From: UBA668 sp038328705
Lineage (GTDB): Bacteria > Actinomycetota > Acidimicrobiia > Acidimicrobiales > Ilumatobacteraceae
Length of the DNA stretch: 64,000 bases
Reading direction: 5' to 3'
NCBI GenBank assembly: GCA_038328705.1
Contig: JBBQMG010000004.1
Span: 1 to 64,000 of the forward strand
Position numbers and translations under genes: made by a program
Part shown: piece by piece, positions 1 through 7,792 of the stretch
How the letters are laid out: every line of letters begins with the position of its first letter
Position numbering within the stretch: the stretch's first letter is position 1
The notes under the pieces: model-generated
The model's database searches: none
The model's input: only the letters and a program-made list of their open reading frames with translations
Told to the model about the DNA's origin: nothing

Positions 1-41
1 CGGCTGTGATCGACGCACTCCTCGCCAACGTCACACACTGA
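1..41 (+). CDS. C-terminal end of an unknown protein (partial)
   Basis: An open frame entering from the left edge reads AVIDALLANVTH and stops with TGA at 39-41. Codon choice (GTG, ATC, GAC, CTC, GCC, AAC, GTC) matches real genes nearby. Only 12 residues are visible, so no family can be named and the frame could be chance. Confidence 0.3.
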   Translation, partial: AVIDALLANVTH

Positions 42-334
42 CCGTCGGCGATTGGGATTCGCCGCCGCTATCCCACATTCAGCAGTTCGCGAATAAACAC
101 GTTGGCAGGCCGATGGTCTGAATCGCGGCGACCAAACGTTGCTGCCGCGCATCGCGGGTGCTCGCAACGACCAGATTCTTCGAGGACTGCACCGTCCGGC
201 TGGTCCGCCGAGCGCCGCCGAATCTCGTCAGGGCTGTGCAAGTCCTGTGTACCTGCTGTGTACCTGGCGCCTGCCTGGCACCGAGTACAAACTGGCTAGA
301 TAGCCCTGACCTCGTCTCCACTGAGTTCTTCTGG
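42..334. other. Gene-free intergenic stretch
   Basis: I see no convincing gene, tRNA or terminator here. The open frames on either strand have atypical composition and no family resemblance. The one structured element is an 11-bp perfect tandem duplication (unit ctgtgtacctg) at 245-255 and 256-266. The stretch separates the partial left-edge gene from the convergent PAS-GAF-PP2C phosphatase. Confidence 0.4.
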
Positions 335-2059
335 TTACCGGCTTTTGCGGGTGAGGCTGAGCACACACACGTCGTCGCTGTAGGCGCCGTGCCCGTCGAC
401 CAGTCCGGCAAGTCGATCGAGCCCGATATCGCGGTTGGCGTCGAGTTGGCTCACCAGTTCGGCGATGCCCTCGTCGATCGCGCGTGTGCGTGTCTCGACC
501 AGTCCATCGGAGTAGAGCAGCAGTCGAGCTCCGGCCGGCATGTGCACGGCAGCCTCGGACTTTGGTGCAGATGGGTCGACACCGAGCAATGGCGACCGAC
601 CCTGCCACAACACCTCGGTCCCGCCCTGGGGCATCACGAGGACCGGCGGTGGGTGGCCAGCACACGAGTAGCGCAGCTCGCCGGTCTCGAGGTCCAGTTC
701 CGAATACGCCACGCTGGTACAGAACGCGCCGTCGATGGATTCCGCGAACGCGTCGAGACGCTCCAGAGTCCAGGCCGGACCATGGCCCTCCAAGGCGTAG
801 GCACGCAACGCGGTCCTCACCTGGCCCATAACGGTAGCGGCCGGAATTCCGCGACCGACGACATCGCCAACAGCAACCGCGAGCCGGTCTTTCGTGACGA
901 AGAAGGCATCGAAGAAGTCGCCTCCGATTTCGACCAGTTCGCCACCAGCCTGGTAGCTGGCGTCGAGGTCGACTCGCTCGTCGAGCGGCATCGTTCGGTT
1001 CAGAAGGTGTTGCTGAAAGAGCGCGGCGACCTGACGTTCGTGGTCGTACATCGCAACCATCTGCTTCGCTCCAACGATCGCATCGTCGTGCAGCCGGGCA
1101 CGTTCGATCGCCTGAGCGGTGAGTTCGGCGAACGACACGAGAAACGCACGCTCGTCGGGTTGAAAGGTTGCCTCCTTGGACGAAGCAACACACAGCACGC
1201 CGCGCACCTGCCCCACTGTTGCCATTGGCAACAGTGCCACTCGTCGACTACTCACGCCGTCGATGCACAGCGGGGGAAGGTGCGTTGCAACCCCATCGCT
1301 GTTCTCGACGAAGACCGCAGTGTTCGACCGCATCGACTGAGCGAGCAGCGCGATGTTGGGGATGTCGGACGCCTCCCACGCTGCGAGCGCAACTTCATCG
1401 TCTGGAAGCGCTTCCAATATTCGGAGATTGTCACCGACGACGTCAGCCAGGAATCCGTGGTCCCCTTCAGGGCCGTCGAGAATCTCAGCGACGGTGACCG
1501 ACACCACCTCTTGACGAGTCAACGCAACTGCGAACGCCGCGGTGAGCCGTTGCAGCCGCGCCAAGCGCTGCTGTGCGCGCTGCAACTCCTGTTCGAACGA
1601 TCGGCGGGCCGTCGCGTCTGTGAGTACCAGCCACACACGAGCGGGCTCGGTAGCCGTGGCGTCATGTAGTTCAGCACTTGTGACCGCGAGGATGGGCTGA
1701 CCGTTGGTGCCAGCCAGCTCAAGGGCAACGTCGCGCACAGCACGCCGGAGACCCAACGCCGGGGCGAAGTGGGTGTCGTAGTGGATCTGGCCACCGACGC
1801 TGAGCAGCCCCTGAAAGGTCCGCCGTCCGACCAGCTCGTTGGCTGTGTAACCCGTCCATGTGGCGAATCGCAAATTGGCCTGCTCGATCAGGCCATCGAG
1901 AGTCATGATCAGAAGGCCGCAGGGTGCTTCCTCGAACAGTCGCTCGAAGTCAGTCAGAGCAACACCGGTGATCGCATCGACCGCGTTAGCAACACCGGTG
2001 ATCGCATCGCCCGCGTTGGAGCCACGGGTGGCGACGTTGTTCCGGGCAGGACGCAGCAT
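335..2059 (-). CDS. PAS-GAF-PP2C (RsbU/RsbP-type) serine phosphatase
   Basis: Probable input phosphatase of a SigB-type partner-switching cascade, expected to dephosphorylate an STAS antagonist such as the one at 6222. The 574-residue protein has a PAS-like domain (about 35-150, with the FATWTGYTANELVGR signature), a GAF-like sensor (about 170-325) and a C-terminal SpoIIE/PP2C domain (about 365-570). Metal-binding motifs look intact: GGDFFD at 379-384, GDVVGRG at 398-404 and D562/D563 near the end. No transmembrane segment is seen, so sensing is probably cytoplasmic. The N-terminus carries a duplicated DAITGVAN-type decapeptide from a 30-bp tandem repeat. A weak sigma-B-like promoter lies upstream. 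The input signal cannot be read from sequence. Confidence 0.88.
   Translation of the reverse strand: MLRPARNNVATRGSNAGDAITGVANAVDAITGVALTDFERLFEEAPCGLLIMTLDGLIEQANLRFATWTGYTANELVGRRTFQGLLSVGGQIHYDTHFAPALGLRRAVRDVALELAGTNGQPILAVTSAELHDATATEPARVWLVLTDATARRSFEQELQRAQQRLARLQRLTAAFAVALTRQEVVSVTVAEILDGPEGDHGFLADVVGDNLRILEALPDDEVALAAWEASDIPNIALLAQSMRSNTAVFVENSDGVATHLPPLCIDGVSSRRVALLPMATVGQVRGVLCVASSKEATFQPDERAFLVSFAELTAQAIERARLHDDAIVGAKQMVAMYDHERQVAALFQQHLLNRTMPLDERVDLDASYQAGGELVEIGGDFFDAFFVTKDRLAVAVGDVVGRGIPAATVMGQVRTALRAYALEGHGPAWTLERLDAFAESIDGAFCTSVAYSELDLETGELRYSCAGHPPPVLVMPQGGTEVLWQGRSPLLGVDPSAPKSEAAVHMPAGARLLLYSDGLVETRTRAIDEGIAELVSQLDANRDIGLDRLAGLVDGHGAYSDDVCVLSLTRKSR
1958..2017. repeat. 30-bp tandem duplication inside phosphatase N-terminus
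   Basis: Two adjacent 30-bp copies (1958-1987 and 1988-2017) differ at one base (a1980 versus c2010). They keep the reading frame and duplicate ten residues just before the PAS domain of the minus-strand phosphatase. This looks like a recent in-frame slippage or duplication event. Confidence 0.9.
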
Positions 2060-2092
2060 TCAGGTTCCCATCGCTGAGCCTTCACTGATGCG

Positions 2093-2117
2093 CTACCAGG
2101 GTCCGGAGTAGCGGAAC
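2093..2117 (-). promoter_or_regulatory. Weak sigma-B/F-like promoter candidate for the PAS-GAF-PP2C gene
   Basis: On the minus strand GTTCCG (2117-2112) and TGGTAG (2098-2093) are 13 bases apart. They resemble the GTTTnn/GGGTAn elements before neighbouring stress genes but are weaker and one base closer. This is the poorest match in the set. Confidence 0.3.
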
Positions 2118-2211
2118 TTCTACAAGTTCACTGCCGAGCGTATAGCCGCACTGGCTGTCAGCGCCAGCTCGTCGATCTCACCGAATCGCTGAGCACGGTG
2201 AGTCCAGCCTT

Positions 2212-2637
2212 TTAGGGCTTCTCGCCGTTGCTGATGTCGGCGGAGACCATCTGAGCACTCTTGACGGTCGCGTGTTGTGCGTCCGACGGACTGGCGTCTG
2301 CGGCGAGCGTGTCCTCCCCGCGACCGTCGTGCAGCGCGACGAGAATGTCGCTGTCCTGTGCTGACGCCATCGGCCCGTAGCCGAGGACGAGCACTCCCTG
2401 CGCCTTGCACGTCGGGCACGTGATCGCAACCACTGCGATCATGTCGTCAGGGTCGGATGCACCCTCCAGTCGGCGCAGACTGGCGATGGTGAACCGAGCT
2501 GCAGGGAGTGTCGTGCCACACGTGAGGCACTCGATCAGCGACGCATCGCGTGGGGAGAAGGCCGCGTCGAATCCGCTGCCCTCGTAGCCAGTCAACACTT
2601 TGGTGAGGGTGGTGTTGTCGGAAGGGTTGCTCGTCAT
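2212..2637 (-). CDS. Small four-cysteine zinc-ribbon-like protein
   Basis: Hypothetical 141-residue protein starting MTSNPSDNTT. Two CxxC knuckles (CLTC at about 37-40 and CPTC at about 74-77) suggest one structural zinc ribbon. The acidic C-terminal tail looks disordered. I chose the ATG at 2637 because a strong sigma-B/F-type promoter ends about 10 bases upstream; longer readings would start inside the divergent catalase gene. It is divergent from katE and shares the intergenic promoter pair, so it is probably induced with the catalase. The function is unknown; a redox or nucleic-acid-linked role is only a guess. Confidence 0.75.
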   Translation of the reverse strand: MTSNPSDNTTLTKVLTGYEGSGFDAAFSPRDASLIECLTCGTTLPAARFTIASLRRLEGASDPDDMIAVVAITCPTCKAQGVLVLGYGPMASAQDSDILVALHDGRGEDTLAADASPSDAQHATVKSAQMVSADISNGEKP

Positions 2638-2646
2638 GCGCCGAAT

Positions 2647-2672
2647 ATGCCCGAATTCGTCTCCATGTAAAC
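2647..2672 (-). promoter_or_regulatory. Sigma-B/F-type promoter for the zinc-ribbon gene
   Basis: Minus strand: GTTTAC (2672-2667), 14-base spacer, GGGCAT (2652-2647). The -35-like element and spacing equal those before the sigma operon; the -10-like element differs by C for T. Predicted transcription starts only a few bases before the ATG at 2637, giving an almost leaderless message. Confidence 0.6.
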
Positions 2673-2675
2673 CTG

Positions 2676-2701
2676 GTTTGCAATGGACACGCGGTGGGTA
2701 T
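2676..2701 (+). promoter_or_regulatory. Sigma-B/F-type promoter for katE
   Basis: Plus strand: GTTTGC (2676-2681), 14-base spacer, GGGTAT (2696-2701). This matches the SigB-family consensus closely (family knowledge: GTTTAA-N12-14-GGGTAT). Transcription would start near 2708, upstream of the GTG start at 2770 and its Shine-Dalgarno sequence. Confidence 0.75.
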
Positions 2702-2769
2702 CTCAGCCGCACTTCACCACCGATCGTTCGCGCAGCCGGCCGATCAACTGTCCGCCCAAGGAGGCCATC

Positions 2770-4869
2770 GTGACCGCCAGCAAGATCAGCAAGAGCAAGC
2801 GCGCAGCTTCCGAGCGCAGCGAACGTCGTGGGGTCGGTGACGAGCTGCATCAGCGCAGCGAACAGCCACTCACCACCAATCACGGCGTGCTGCTGTCTGA
2901 CAATCAGAACTCGTTGCGCGAGGGCGACCGTGGTCCGACCCTGCTCGAAGATTTCGCGCTGCGCGAGAAGATCTTTCACTTCGACCACGAACGGATTCCA
3001 GAGCGCATCGTGCATGCTCGCGGTTCAGGTGCTCACGGCTACTTCGAATGCACCGCGCCAATCCCCGCGCTGACCAAGGCCGGACTCCTGCAGAAGAAGG
3101 GCGAGCGCGTGCCGGTGTTCGCTCGCTTCTCGACGGTTGCTGGTGGCGCGGGCTCGGTGGACACTCCCCGCGATGTGCGCGGCTTCGCCGTCAAGTTCTA
3201 TACGCAGCAAGGCAACTGGGACCTGGTGGGCAACAACATGCCGGTGTTCTTCATCCAAGACGCGATCAAGTTTCCCGATCTCATCCACTCCGTGAAAATG
3301 GAATCTGACCGCGGCTACCCACAGGCGGCCTCGGCGCACGACACCTTCTGGGACTTCGTGTCGCTGATGCCCGAAGCAACCCACATGATCATGTGGGCGA
3401 TGTCGGACAGGGGCATTCCGCGTTCGCTGCGAATGATGGAGGGCTTCGGGGTTCACACGTTCCGATTCGTCAATGCCAAGGGCGCCTCAACCTTCGTCAA
3501 GTTCCACTGGCGACCGCGTCTCGGCATTCAGTCGACGCTGTGGGATGAAGCCGTAAAGATCGCGGGCGCCGACCCCGACTTCCATCGCCGCGACCTCCAC
3601 GAGGCCATCGACGCTGGCGACTTCCCCGAGTGGGATCTCGCCGTGCAGGTCTTCGACCAGACGCTGGCCGACAGCCTTCCCTACGACGTGCTGGACGCCA
3701 CGAAACTGATTCCAGAGGAGGTCGTGCCGCTGAAGGTGGTTGGTCGCATGGTGTTGGATCGGAACCCCGCCAACTTCTTCGCCGAAACCGAGCAGGTGGC
3801 GTTCATGCCGACCAACATCGTGCCCGGCATCGAGTTCAGCAATGACCCGCTGCTGCAGGGACGGCTGTTCAGCTACCTCGACACGCAGAAGTCCCGCCTG
3901 GGCACGACCAACTTTCATCTGCTGCCGATCAATGCGCCGAAGTGCCCGTTCGCCAACTTCCAGCGTGACGGCATGATGCAGATGACAGTGCCTACGGGCC
4001 GCGCCAACTACGAACCTAACAGCCTCGACGTGGCTGGTGAGCCGACCGGTCCCCGTGCGCAGACCGATGGCTTCGTCACGTTCCCCGGCGACGCGGCGGA
4101 GGCCACCGGTGCCGAAGTGGGCAAGGTGCGTCAGCGCGCGAAATCCTTTGGCGATCACTACAGCCAGGCTCGGTTGTTCTTCCGCAGCCAGACCGAGATC
4201 GAGCAGGCCCACCTTGCCTCGGCCTTGGTCTTCGAGCTCTCCAAGGTGACGATGGCGCACATCCGCACCCGCGTTTTGGCCAATCTTCGTAATGTGGACG
4301 GCGATCTTGCGGCACGGGTCGCAGCTGGCCTGGGCGTCGCGCTGCCGGCAGCGAGTCCGGCGGCGGTGCAACCGGTCGACCTCGATCTCTCGCCTGCGCT
4401 CTCGATCGTTCTGAAGGCCAAGCACACCCTGCAGGGTCGCAAGGTGGGAATTCTCTTTGCGCAAGGTTCCACGAAAGCCGACATCGTCGAGCTGAGATCG
4501 AAGATCCACGCCGCGGGCGGCACAGCCGTGCTGATCGCGCCCCACTTGGTCGGCGTGCGCTGCAAGGGCGGCGCGCTCGACGCCGATGGACAGCTGGCCG
4601 GCACCCCGTCTGTGACCGTCGATGCTGTTGCCGTGATGGTCACCGAGGCTGCGGCCAAGGAACTGTGCCGTGACGGCGCCGCAGTTCAGTTCGTGATGGA
4701 CGCCTTCGCACACCTCAAGGCCATTGCGCACACGCCGGGTGCGGCTGCGCTCTTGGCAAAGGCGGGGGTGGCACCCGGCGACGGTGTGATGCCGGTTGGT
4801 GCGGCCTTTCTCGATGCCGCCTGCGAGCGCTTTTACTCGCGGGAGCCATCAGTGCGGACGCTGGCCTGA
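2770..4869 (+). CDS. katE: Large-subunit monofunctional heme catalase (HPII/KatE type)
   Basis: Decomposes hydrogen peroxide in the cytoplasm. The 699-residue chain has the catalase core (about 25-520) and the C-terminal flavodoxin/GATase-like domain (about 555-699) that marks the clade-2 large catalases. Visible catalytic residues are the distal His82 (in RIVHARG), Asn155/156 (in LVGNNMP) and the proximal heme Tyr369 (in RLFSYLDTQKSRLG). The GTG at 2770 is the start: AAGGAGG at 2758-2764 sits five bases before it, and the promoter at 2676-2701 would place transcription downstream of any earlier in-frame ATG. A 15-bp tandem repeat covers the stop codon. It is likely part of the local sigma-B/F regulon. 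Confidence 0.97.
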   Translation: MTASKISKSKRAASERSERRGVGDELHQRSEQPLTTNHGVLLSDNQNSLREGDRGPTLLEDFALREKIFHFDHERIPERIVHARGSGAHGYFECTAPIPALTKAGLLQKKGERVPVFARFSTVAGGAGSVDTPRDVRGFAVKFYTQQGNWDLVGNNMPVFFIQDAIKFPDLIHSVKMESDRGYPQAASAHDTFWDFVSLMPEATHMIMWAMSDRGIPRSLRMMEGFGVHTFRFVNAKGASTFVKFHWRPRLGIQSTLWDEAVKIAGADPDFHRRDLHEAIDAGDFPEWDLAVQVFDQTLADSLPYDVLDATKLIPEEVVPLKVVGRMVLDRNPANFFAETEQVAFMPTNIVPGIEFSNDPLLQGRLFSYLDTQKSRLGTTNFHLLPINAPKCPFANFQRDGMMQMTVPTGRANYEPNSLDVAGEPTGPRAQTDGFVTFPGDAAEATGAEVGKVRQRAKSFGDHYSQARLFFRSQTEIEQAHLASALVFELSKVTMAHIRTRVLANLRNVDGDLAARVAAGLGVALPAASPAAVQPVDLDLSPALSIVLKAKHTLQGRKVGILFAQGSTKADIVELRSKIHAAGGTAVLIAPHLVGVRCKGGALDADGQLAGTPSVTVDAVAVMVTEAAAKELCRDGAAVQFVMDAFAHLKAIAHTPGAAALLAKAGVAPGDGVMPVGAAFLDAACERFYSREPSVRTLA

Positions 4870-4904
4870 CCGACCCTCCCCTGACCGACCCTCACCCCGA
4901 TGGA

Positions 4905-6089
4905 CTAGTTGTCGTGAAGGTCTTTGCTGCGGTATTCGATGAGCAGCATCGTTGCGTCATCATTCAGACCCTTGCCCACGTGTGTGCCAACAGCGGCGGA
5001 CAGTCGACGGACCGTTTCCGAGCCGGGCAGCCCGTCCAGTGTGGCGCGCACAAGGTAGTCGGCCAGGCGTTCCTGCCCGAAGCGACTACCGTCGGGCGAG
5101 AGCGACTCTGAGATGCCGTCGGTGTAGAAGAGCACGCGATCCCCACGCTGCAGCGTCTCTTGCGCGATCTCCACCACCGGGCCACTCAGCCCCAGCGGCA
5201 TGGAGGGCGCACACTTCAGCTCGCCGATATAGCTGCCGTCGCGCACCAGCATTGGTAGGGGGTGGCCTGCATTCACCCATGTGAGCACGCCACTGGACAG
5301 GTCGAGTGAGCCAAACTGTCCGGTCACGTAACTCGAGTTGCCGAAGTGTCGATCAATGATCTCGTCGGCCTGGCGGTAGGCACTGTCGAGCGTGCTGCGC
5401 TCACGGCGAGTGTTGCGCAAACTGTTGATCACGGCGGTCGACATCAACACCGCCGACATACCGTGGCCCATCGCGTCGATGATTGCGAGATCGAGCCGGC
5501 CTGGATTCAATGCATAGTCGAACGAGTCGCCACCAATCTCGTAGGCCGGCTCCAGAATGCCGCTGACTGCGACCTCGGTGCTGATGGTGGCGAGCGGCGG
5601 CAGCAGATCCCACTGCGCTTCAGCCGCTGCAGAGAGCGGTTGAGCGCGACGGGTGCGCAGCCACACATCCGTGTATCGGCGGACACTGATGATGACCAAC
5701 GCCAGCAGGCCGGCGAGCAGTTTCAAGAGTTCGACGGACGTCGGGGGTGTTGCGGCGTACTCCAGCTCGATCACGCCCAACCGCTCGGCACCGTCGACCA
5801 GCGGCAACCACCACGCGGCATTGGCAAGCACTGGCTCACCAGTGCTGAATGCCCGCCCTGCAACGGTTCCTTCCAAAACGTACATATCGCCCAACTCGCC
5901 CGACGGTCGCAGTACGCGGGCGGAGTTCAGCGCATAGTCCGCAATGTGCAGCACTACACGGTCGGCGTTGACCAGCGTGCGCACCGCCTCGACGACGCCC
6001 AAGATGTCGTCGGGCCCCAACTTGCCGCGCAACGCCAGCAGCGCCCGCGTCGCATGGCCCAGCGCCTCGTCATCGTTACGTCCGGTCAC
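4905..6089 (-). CDS. GAF-PP2C (RsbU-type) serine phosphatase
   Basis: Second SpoIIE-type phosphatase, expected to act on a phosphorylated STAS protein. It has 394 residues: a GAF-like domain (about 10-140) and a PP2C domain (about 165-390). Metal-site motifs are intact: GGDSFD at 186-191, IIDAMGHG ending at 210 and NDD near 376-378. The start is GTG at 6089, with a GAAAGGAAG ribosome site a few bases upstream on the minus strand. It is divergent from the STAS-RsbW-sigma operon across 132 bp, which makes that operon's STAS protein the natural substrate. No sigma-B-like promoter was seen on its own side of the gap. Confidence 0.9.
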   Translation of the reverse strand: MTGRNDDEALGHATRALLALRGKLGPDDILGVVEAVRTLVNADRVVLHIADYALNSARVLRPSGELGDMYVLEGTVAGRAFSTGEPVLANAAWWLPLVDGAERLGVIELEYAATPPTSVELLKLLAGLLALVIISVRRYTDVWLRTRRAQPLSAAAEAQWDLLPPLATISTEVAVSGILEPAYEIGGDSFDYALNPGRLDLAIIDAMGHGMSAVLMSTAVINSLRNTRRERSTLDSAYRQADEIIDRHFGNSSYVTGQFGSLDLSSGVLTWVNAGHPLPMLVRDGSYIGELKCAPSMPLGLSGPVVEIAQETLQRGDRVLFYTDGISESLSPDGSRFGQERLADYLVRATLDGLPGSETVRRLSAAVGTHVGKGLNDDATMLLIEYRSKDLHDN

Positions 6090-6153
6090 GTACTTCCTTT
6101 CGTCGTTCAGGAGCCTATGGTTTCAGCAGCGTGTGGTCGTCGAGAAGTTCGTG

Positions 6154-6179
6154 GTTTACGTTCGGCGAACCTGGGGTAC
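6154..6179 (+). promoter_or_regulatory. Sigma-B/F-type promoter of the STAS-RsbW-sigma operon
   Basis: Plus strand: GTTTAC (6154-6159), 14-base spacer, GGGTAC (6174-6179), 42 bases before the STAS start codon. Its match to the other stress promoters in this window implies positive autoregulation by the sigma factor of the same operon. Confidence 0.75.
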
Positions 6180-6221
6180 ACCGACCCCACGCGCCTTGCT
6201 CGCACCAACCGGAGGCTCTCA

Positions 6222-6554
6222 ATGGACTCGAACAGAAATCTTTTGACCGCGACAGTGGCCGAGGACGGCACAATCACCGTGGCCGGCGACATCGACATGG
6301 CAGGCGGTCCGATCCTGGAAGAGGTCATGCTGCAGCGAGAGGAGCAGCTCGGCGTCAGCAGGGATCTCGTCGTTGACGTCGAGGACGTAGAATTCATCGA
6401 TTCGTCGGGGTTGCGCAGCCTGCTGGCGGCCGCCCGTCGGGCTGTCGCCCGCAGCGCCAGGCTCGAGCTGCGAGCGGTTGGGCCCGAAGTCATTCGCCTC
6501 TTCGAAATCACGGGCACGCTCGACCAATTCAGTATCGTGAGTCTTCGTGACTGA
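6222..6554 (+). CDS. STAS-domain anti-sigma factor antagonist (RsbV/SpoIIAA-like)
   Basis: Single STAS-domain protein of 110 residues. In this family the unphosphorylated form binds the anti-sigma kinase and frees the sigma factor. The phospho-acceptor motif DSSG is present at 60-63, with Ser61 the predicted acceptor. The ATG at 6222 is preceded by GGAGG at 6211-6215. The stop overlaps the start of the next gene by 8 bp, so translation is probably coupled. First gene of the antagonist/anti-sigma/sigma operon, transcribed from the promoter at 6154-6179. Confidence 0.92.
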   Translation: MDSNRNLLTATVAEDGTITVAGDIDMAGGPILEEVMLQREEQLGVSRDLVVDVEDVEFIDSSGLRSLLAAARRAVARSARLELRAVGPEVIRLFEITGTLDQFSIVSLRD

Positions 6555-6936
6555 AGCGCTGACCTCCATCGGCCCGGTACGTGTGGAACTGCCACCAGCG
6601 TCGATGATGTCGCGCGTTGCCCGACTCACGGCCACGGGTGTGGCCTCGATGGCCGGTTTCACCATTGACGAGATCGACGACATCAACGTCATTGTCAGTG
6701 AGGTGATGGTGGCGTTGGTGGAGCATGGGGCGCACGACACCATCGCGGTGACCTTCGACGTGACGAATGGGTGCTTCACTGTCCGCGGCGCCACCGAAAT
6801 GGCTGACTTCGACCTCGATCACCCGGACCTAGCGCTGTGCCGAACCGTACTTGCGGCTGTGAGCACCCACCACGGCATCGAGCGAGACGGCACGCGAGCG
6901 GAGATATGGGCGACGCTGCAGCAGTCGCACACGTGA
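6547..6936 (+). CDS. Degenerate RsbW-like anti-sigma protein
   Basis: A 129-residue protein with the size and position of an RsbW/SpoIIAB anti-sigma kinase (HATPase fold), between an STAS gene and a sigma gene. Where functional kinases have the N-box Asn (E-x3-N-x2-H-like), this one reads SEVMVALVEHG at 51-61, with Ala56 replacing Asn. The glycine-rich G2 box is also not recognisable. I infer it may bind sigma without phosphorylating the STAS protein. The GTG start overlaps the STAS stop by 8 bp, and its own stop overlaps a GTG start of the sigma gene by 4 bp. The fold is inferred from context as much as sequence. Confidence 0.75.
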   Translation: MTEALTSIGPVRVELPPASMMSRVARLTATGVASMAGFTIDEIDDINVIVSEVMVALVEHGAHDTIAVTFDVTNGCFTVRGATEMADFDLDHPDLALCRTVLAAVSTHHGIERDGTRAEIWATLQQSHT

Positions 6937-7691
6937 CGCCGGTTCAACCTCCGGACGAGACAGACGCTGCGCTGGTTGCTGACGCGCTCGCGACCTTTGC
7001 CGTCACCCGCGACCCTGTCTTGCGGGCCGAGATCGTCGAGCGGTCGTTGTGGCTGGCACATCGTTCGGCGCGCCGGTTCGCCGAACGCGGTGAGCCGTTC
7101 GACGACATCTTCCAGGTGGCCAGTGTTGCGCTGATGCATGCAGTCGACCGCTTTCAGCCGTCGCTGGGAGTTCCCTTCGGGGCATACGCGACCCCCACAA
7201 TCGTTGGCGAGATCAAACGGCACTTTCGCGATCGAACGTGGCGGCTGCACGTGCCGCGGCGAGCGAAAGATCTACGCCCAGCCGTCAACGCTGTGACCGA
7301 CGAATTGACCAGGACGCTCGGGCGCTCGCCTACCGCTCGCGAAGTCGCGGCACAGCTGAACATCGACGAGGACTTGGTCCTGCAAGTGGTCGAAGCCAAC
7401 AGCGCTTATCGAACCGCACAGCTCGACAACGTCACCGAGCGACAGGCCCGTGCCAGCGAGGCCGACTCAGAGGTCGACGCGGTACTGGATCGTGAACTGG
7501 TCAGTCAGGCCCTCGTGCACCTGCGCCCTCGCGAGCGGGAAATCATTCAGCTGCGCTTCTTCGAGGAGCTGACGCAAGCGCAGATCGCCGAGCGCATCGG
7601 CACAAGTCAGGTGCACGTTGGCCGACTGATTGCCAGCAGTTTGACGTTGCTGCGCGCACATCTCAGCGCCGGGACAGCGGAGGTGAGCTGA
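6933..7691 (+). CDS. SigB/SigF-family RNA polymerase sigma factor
   Basis: Group 3 sigma factor of about 252 residues. Region 2 contains FDDIFQVASVALMHAVDRF and GEIKRHFRDRTWRLHVPRR, typical of SigB/SigF/SigG. Region 3 follows (about 115-165), then region 4 (about 195-245) with the helix-turn-helix LTQAQIAERIGTSQVHVGRL. I chose the GTG at 6933, which forms a GTGA overlap with the upstream stop; an ATG at 6906 is the alternative. It is expected to recognise GTTT-N16-GGGTA promoters, and such sites lie before its own operon and many neighbours. Predicted master regulator of this stress island. Confidence 0.93.
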   Translation: MTPVQPPDETDAALVADALATFAVTRDPVLRAEIVERSLWLAHRSARRFAERGEPFDDIFQVASVALMHAVDRFQPSLGVPFGAYATPTIVGEIKRHFRDRTWRLHVPRRAKDLRPAVNAVTDELTRTLGRSPTAREVAAQLNIDEDLVLQVVEANSAYRTAQLDNVTERQARASEADSEVDAVLDRELVSQALVHLRPREREIIQLRFFEELTQAQIAERIGTSQVHVGRLIASSLTLLRAHLSAGTAEVS

Positions 7692-7697
7692 TGACGT

Positions 7698-7723
7698 GTC
7701 TCAGCGATCGGCTCGAGGGGTAC
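7698..7723 (+). promoter_or_regulatory. Sigma-B/F-type promoter candidate for the second RsbW-like gene
   Basis: Plus strand: GTCTCA (7698-7703), 14-base spacer, GGGTAC (7718-7723). The -10-like element is perfect; the -35-like element deviates at two positions. Transcription would begin near 7730, just before a short ORF at 7733. Confidence 0.5.
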
Positions 7724-7732
7724 ACCCGCCAC

Positions 7733-7792
7733 ATGACTGACGTGGGTGGCTGCGAAGGTGCGGCCCGCCTCGAATGCGTGCGACCACGATGA
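7733..7792 (+). CDS. Possible 19-residue leader peptide
   Basis: ATG at 7733 opens a 19-codon frame (MTDVGGCEGAARLECVRPR) whose TGA overlaps the ATG at 7789 of the next gene (ATGA). It begins about where transcription from 7698-7723 should start, so it could be a leaderless coupling peptide. It is too short for a family assignment and may be chance. Confidence 0.3.
   Translation: MTDVGGCEGAARLECVRPR

Noticed and set aside
245..266. 11-bp duplication as a possible attachment site or CRISPR remnant
   Set aside because: Only two adjacent copies without spacers, integrase or tRNA; best viewed as a simple duplication.
158..1669. Long plus-strand open frame opposite the PAS-GAF-PP2C phosphatase
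   Set aside because: It is the antisense shadow of a clear domain protein, rich in Arg, His and Gln with no family resemblance.
2683..2770. Earlier ATG start for katE
   Set aside because: It lies within the promoter spacer and lacks a ribosome site, while GTG 2770 has an ideal one.
3487..4731. Long minus-strand open frame opposite katE
   Set aside because: Composition is an antisense artefact of a high-G+C gene; the catalase on the other strand is certain.
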